A stretch of 40,716 nucleotides of DNA from Comamonadaceae bacterium (lineage in GTDB: Bacteria > Pseudomonadota > Gammaproteobacteria > Burkholderiales > Burkholderiaceae_C), in NCBI GenBank assembly GCA_947452785.1, contig CANGDZ010000029.1, positions 1 through 40,716 of the forward strand, written 5' to 3'. Position numbers and translations under genes: made by a program. The notes beneath the pieces were generated by a model that was given only the letters and a program-made list of their open reading frames with translations, ran no database searches and was not told the origin of the DNA. This document shows, in pieces, positions 40,709 through 40,716 of this stretch (positions within the stretch are counted from its first letter, which is position 1; every line of letters begins with the position of its first letter).

Positions 40709-40716
40709 GGCACGGC

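Overview
The window looks like chromosomal DNA of a betaproteobacterium, order Burkholderiales, most like Comamonadaceae (Limnohabitans/Rhodoferax-type freshwater bacteria). The evidence is GC-rich coding DNA, a Bug/TctC-type solute-binding protein, a thiolase that closely follows the Ralstonia/Cupriavidus BktB pattern, MipA and RhlE homologues, and many ATGA stop/start overlaps. This is an inference from protein style; no rRNA or tRNA gene was seen.

Region 1 (1-21.5 kb) is ordinary core and metabolic DNA. It holds an NYN-domain protein, a PfkB sugar/nucleoside kinase, a minus-strand run (DUF6172, a membrane Cys protein, rfbA, rfbC, a Bug protein, mipA), rhlE, a type-2 17-beta-HSD-like SDR divergent from a NUDT19-like Nudix hydrolase, an HPt protein, dusC with a GNAT gene, two multiheme cytochromes c, an SDR, bktB with a clear terminator, a 2OG-Fe oxygenase, a ligand-depleted hemerythrin under an FNR-type promoter, a core-MetE protein beside a luciferase-like monooxygenase, and an acyl-CoA ligase.

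Region 2 (21.5-31 kb) is flanked by two decayed IS200/IS605-type tnpB remnants. After a leaderless-looking HTH-REC regulator, an HTH protein and a cold-shock-style RRM protein comes a compact putative photo-oxidative-stress island. A MerR-type regulator with a B12-domain-like but motif-less C-terminus is divergent from DUF2805, Rrf2, an unknown exported protein, HiPIP and a 62-aa Cys-rich protein. Downstream of the regulator lie DUF2256, a photolyase/cryptochrome and an FeS-type (6-4) photolyase. A repeated 12-mer sits in the divergent promoter region.

Region 3 (31-40.7 kb) is accessory DNA. It has three AbiEi-type (type IV) antitoxin genes, all intact, each followed by a destroyed nucleotidyltransferase toxin. 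Between them are an intact RloA/RloB (AbiL-like) defence pair, an IS3-family remnant, two sets of direct repeats (about 97 bp imperfect; 24 bp perfect), an XRE regulator with a TPR protein behind a 20-bp palindrome, a frameshifted RepB/ParB gene and an XRE antitoxin-like gene at the right edge. The picture is a defence/TA hot spot shaped by insertion and deletion, with toxins lost and antitoxins kept.
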